A stretch of 6,686 bases of DNA from Deltaproteobacteria bacterium (lineage in GTDB: Bacteria; Myxococcota_A; Polyangia; Polyangiales; Houyiibacteriaceae): the NCBI GenBank assembly GCA_027295555.1, contig JAPUKT010000102.1, positions 1 through 6,686 of the forward strand, given 5' to 3'. The position numbers and the translations under genes were made by a program. A model generated the notes under the pieces. That model did no database searches and had not been told where the DNA came from. It worked only from the letters and a program-made list of their open reading frames with translations. Positions 6,452 to 6,686 of this stretch are shown piece by piece. How positions within the stretch are numbered: position 1 is the first letter of the stretch; each line of letters starts with the position of its first letter.

Positions 6452-6546
6452 CGTGGAACGGGGAGACTAGCCCCTCTTCTCTGCGTCACGCAACCCTAAG
6501 TCGTTCGAGCCTACGCCCTCGACAGCTTGGGTGGTCACTTCAACTC
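6452..6546 (-). other. 95-bp gap between lyase and ligase genes, with a small dyad
   Basis: No coding sequence is visible. The gap holds a near-perfect dyad tgcgt-c-acgca at 6482-6492 and a weaker gggg/cccc stem at 6460-6474 close to the ligase start. The space could hold a promoter or operator for the ligase genes, but I see no convincing -35/-10 pair. The larger gap, compared with 11 and 17 bp further on, suggests possible separate control. Confidence 0.35.
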
Positions 6547-6686
6547 CTAGAACCGGTACGCCTGCTTCAGCTCGGGGTCTTTTTCGGCGAGCCTGCGGGC
6601 GAGCTCAACCATCACCTTGCACTGCTTGTACGTTGCGTCGTCTTGCATTTTCCCGTCGATCATGACGGCGCCGGTCCCGTCACCCA
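6547..6686 (-). CDS. HpcH/HpaI-CitE family CoA-ester lyase, malyl-CoA lyase-like, C-terminal fragment
   Basis: A - strand frame is open from the right edge to the TAG at 6547-6549 and gives 45 residues; the rest of the gene lies beyond the window. The fragment contains GAVMIDGKMQDDATYKQ (5-21), followed by a helix with MVELARRLAEKDPEL (25-39). A GxxxIDGKM(I/Q)D segment followed by an amphipathic helix is typical of the C-terminus of CitE-like lyases, and the wording is closest to what I recall of malyl-CoA lyases. These cytoplasmic TIM-barrel enzymes use Mg to cleave or form 3-hydroxyacyl-CoA thioesters such as malyl-, methylmalyl-, citramalyl- or citryl-CoA. The catalytic residues are not in view. 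The same orientation and position before an acid-CoA ligase fit a pathway pair. With only 45 residues visible, the family is moderately supported and the exact substrate is not. Confidence 0.55.
   Translation of the reverse strand, partial: GDGTGAVMIDGKMQDDATYKQCKVMVELARRLAEKDPELKQAYRF

Overview
The window looks like a chromosomal segment of a GC-rich Gram-negative bacterium, plausibly Myxococcota or another deltaproteobacterial lineage. The clues are strong G/C bias at third codon positions, long antisense shadow ORFs, an outer-membrane beta-barrel protein of a type often linked to ComEA-like helix-hairpin-helix domains, and an Asp/Ala/Gly/Thr-coding hexamer repeat that resembles myxobacterial secreted-protein linkers. 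The lineage is an inference; there is no rRNA or other marker gene here.

Left half, + strand. Positions 1-1601 hold the C-terminal 532 residues of a large outer-membrane barrel protein that begins before the window. It ends at a perfect 13-bp hairpin (1601-1631) that looks like a terminator. A two-domain glutathione S-transferase family protein follows (1678-2943), with an N-terminal motif extension and a roughly 145-residue C-terminal extension.

Middle, - strand. A membrane-anchored alpha/beta hydrolase (2974-3885) converges on the GST gene with only 30 bp between stop codons. Upstream of it lies a 222-bp stretch dominated by 23 imperfect 6-bp repeats (3955-4092).

Right half, - strand, read right to left. 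A tight gene cluster contains the end of a CitE/malyl-CoA-lyase-like CoA-ester lyase (6547-6686, cut by the window edge), an acid-CoA ligase beta subunit (5258-6451), its alpha subunit (4347-5246) and a small one-cluster ferredoxin (4108-4329). Spacings after the beta subunit are 11 and 17 bp, and the last two genes share the same Shine-Dalgarno core.

The ligase belongs to the succinyl-CoA synthetase superfamily. By eye, several acid-site motifs in both subunits are closer to ATP-citrate lyase than to succinate or malate ligases, and the beta subunit has lost the usual ATP-grasp glycine loop. Next to a CitE/Mcl-type lyase, this suggests a two-step system: a hydroxy-acid is activated to its CoA thioester and then cleaved to acetyl-CoA plus an oxo-acid, or the reverse. 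It would be a functional analogue of ATP-citrate lyase or of the malate thiokinase/malyl-CoA lyase pair. The ferredoxin may link it to redox chemistry. This is the most interesting part of the window; the substrate cannot be fixed from sequence alone.
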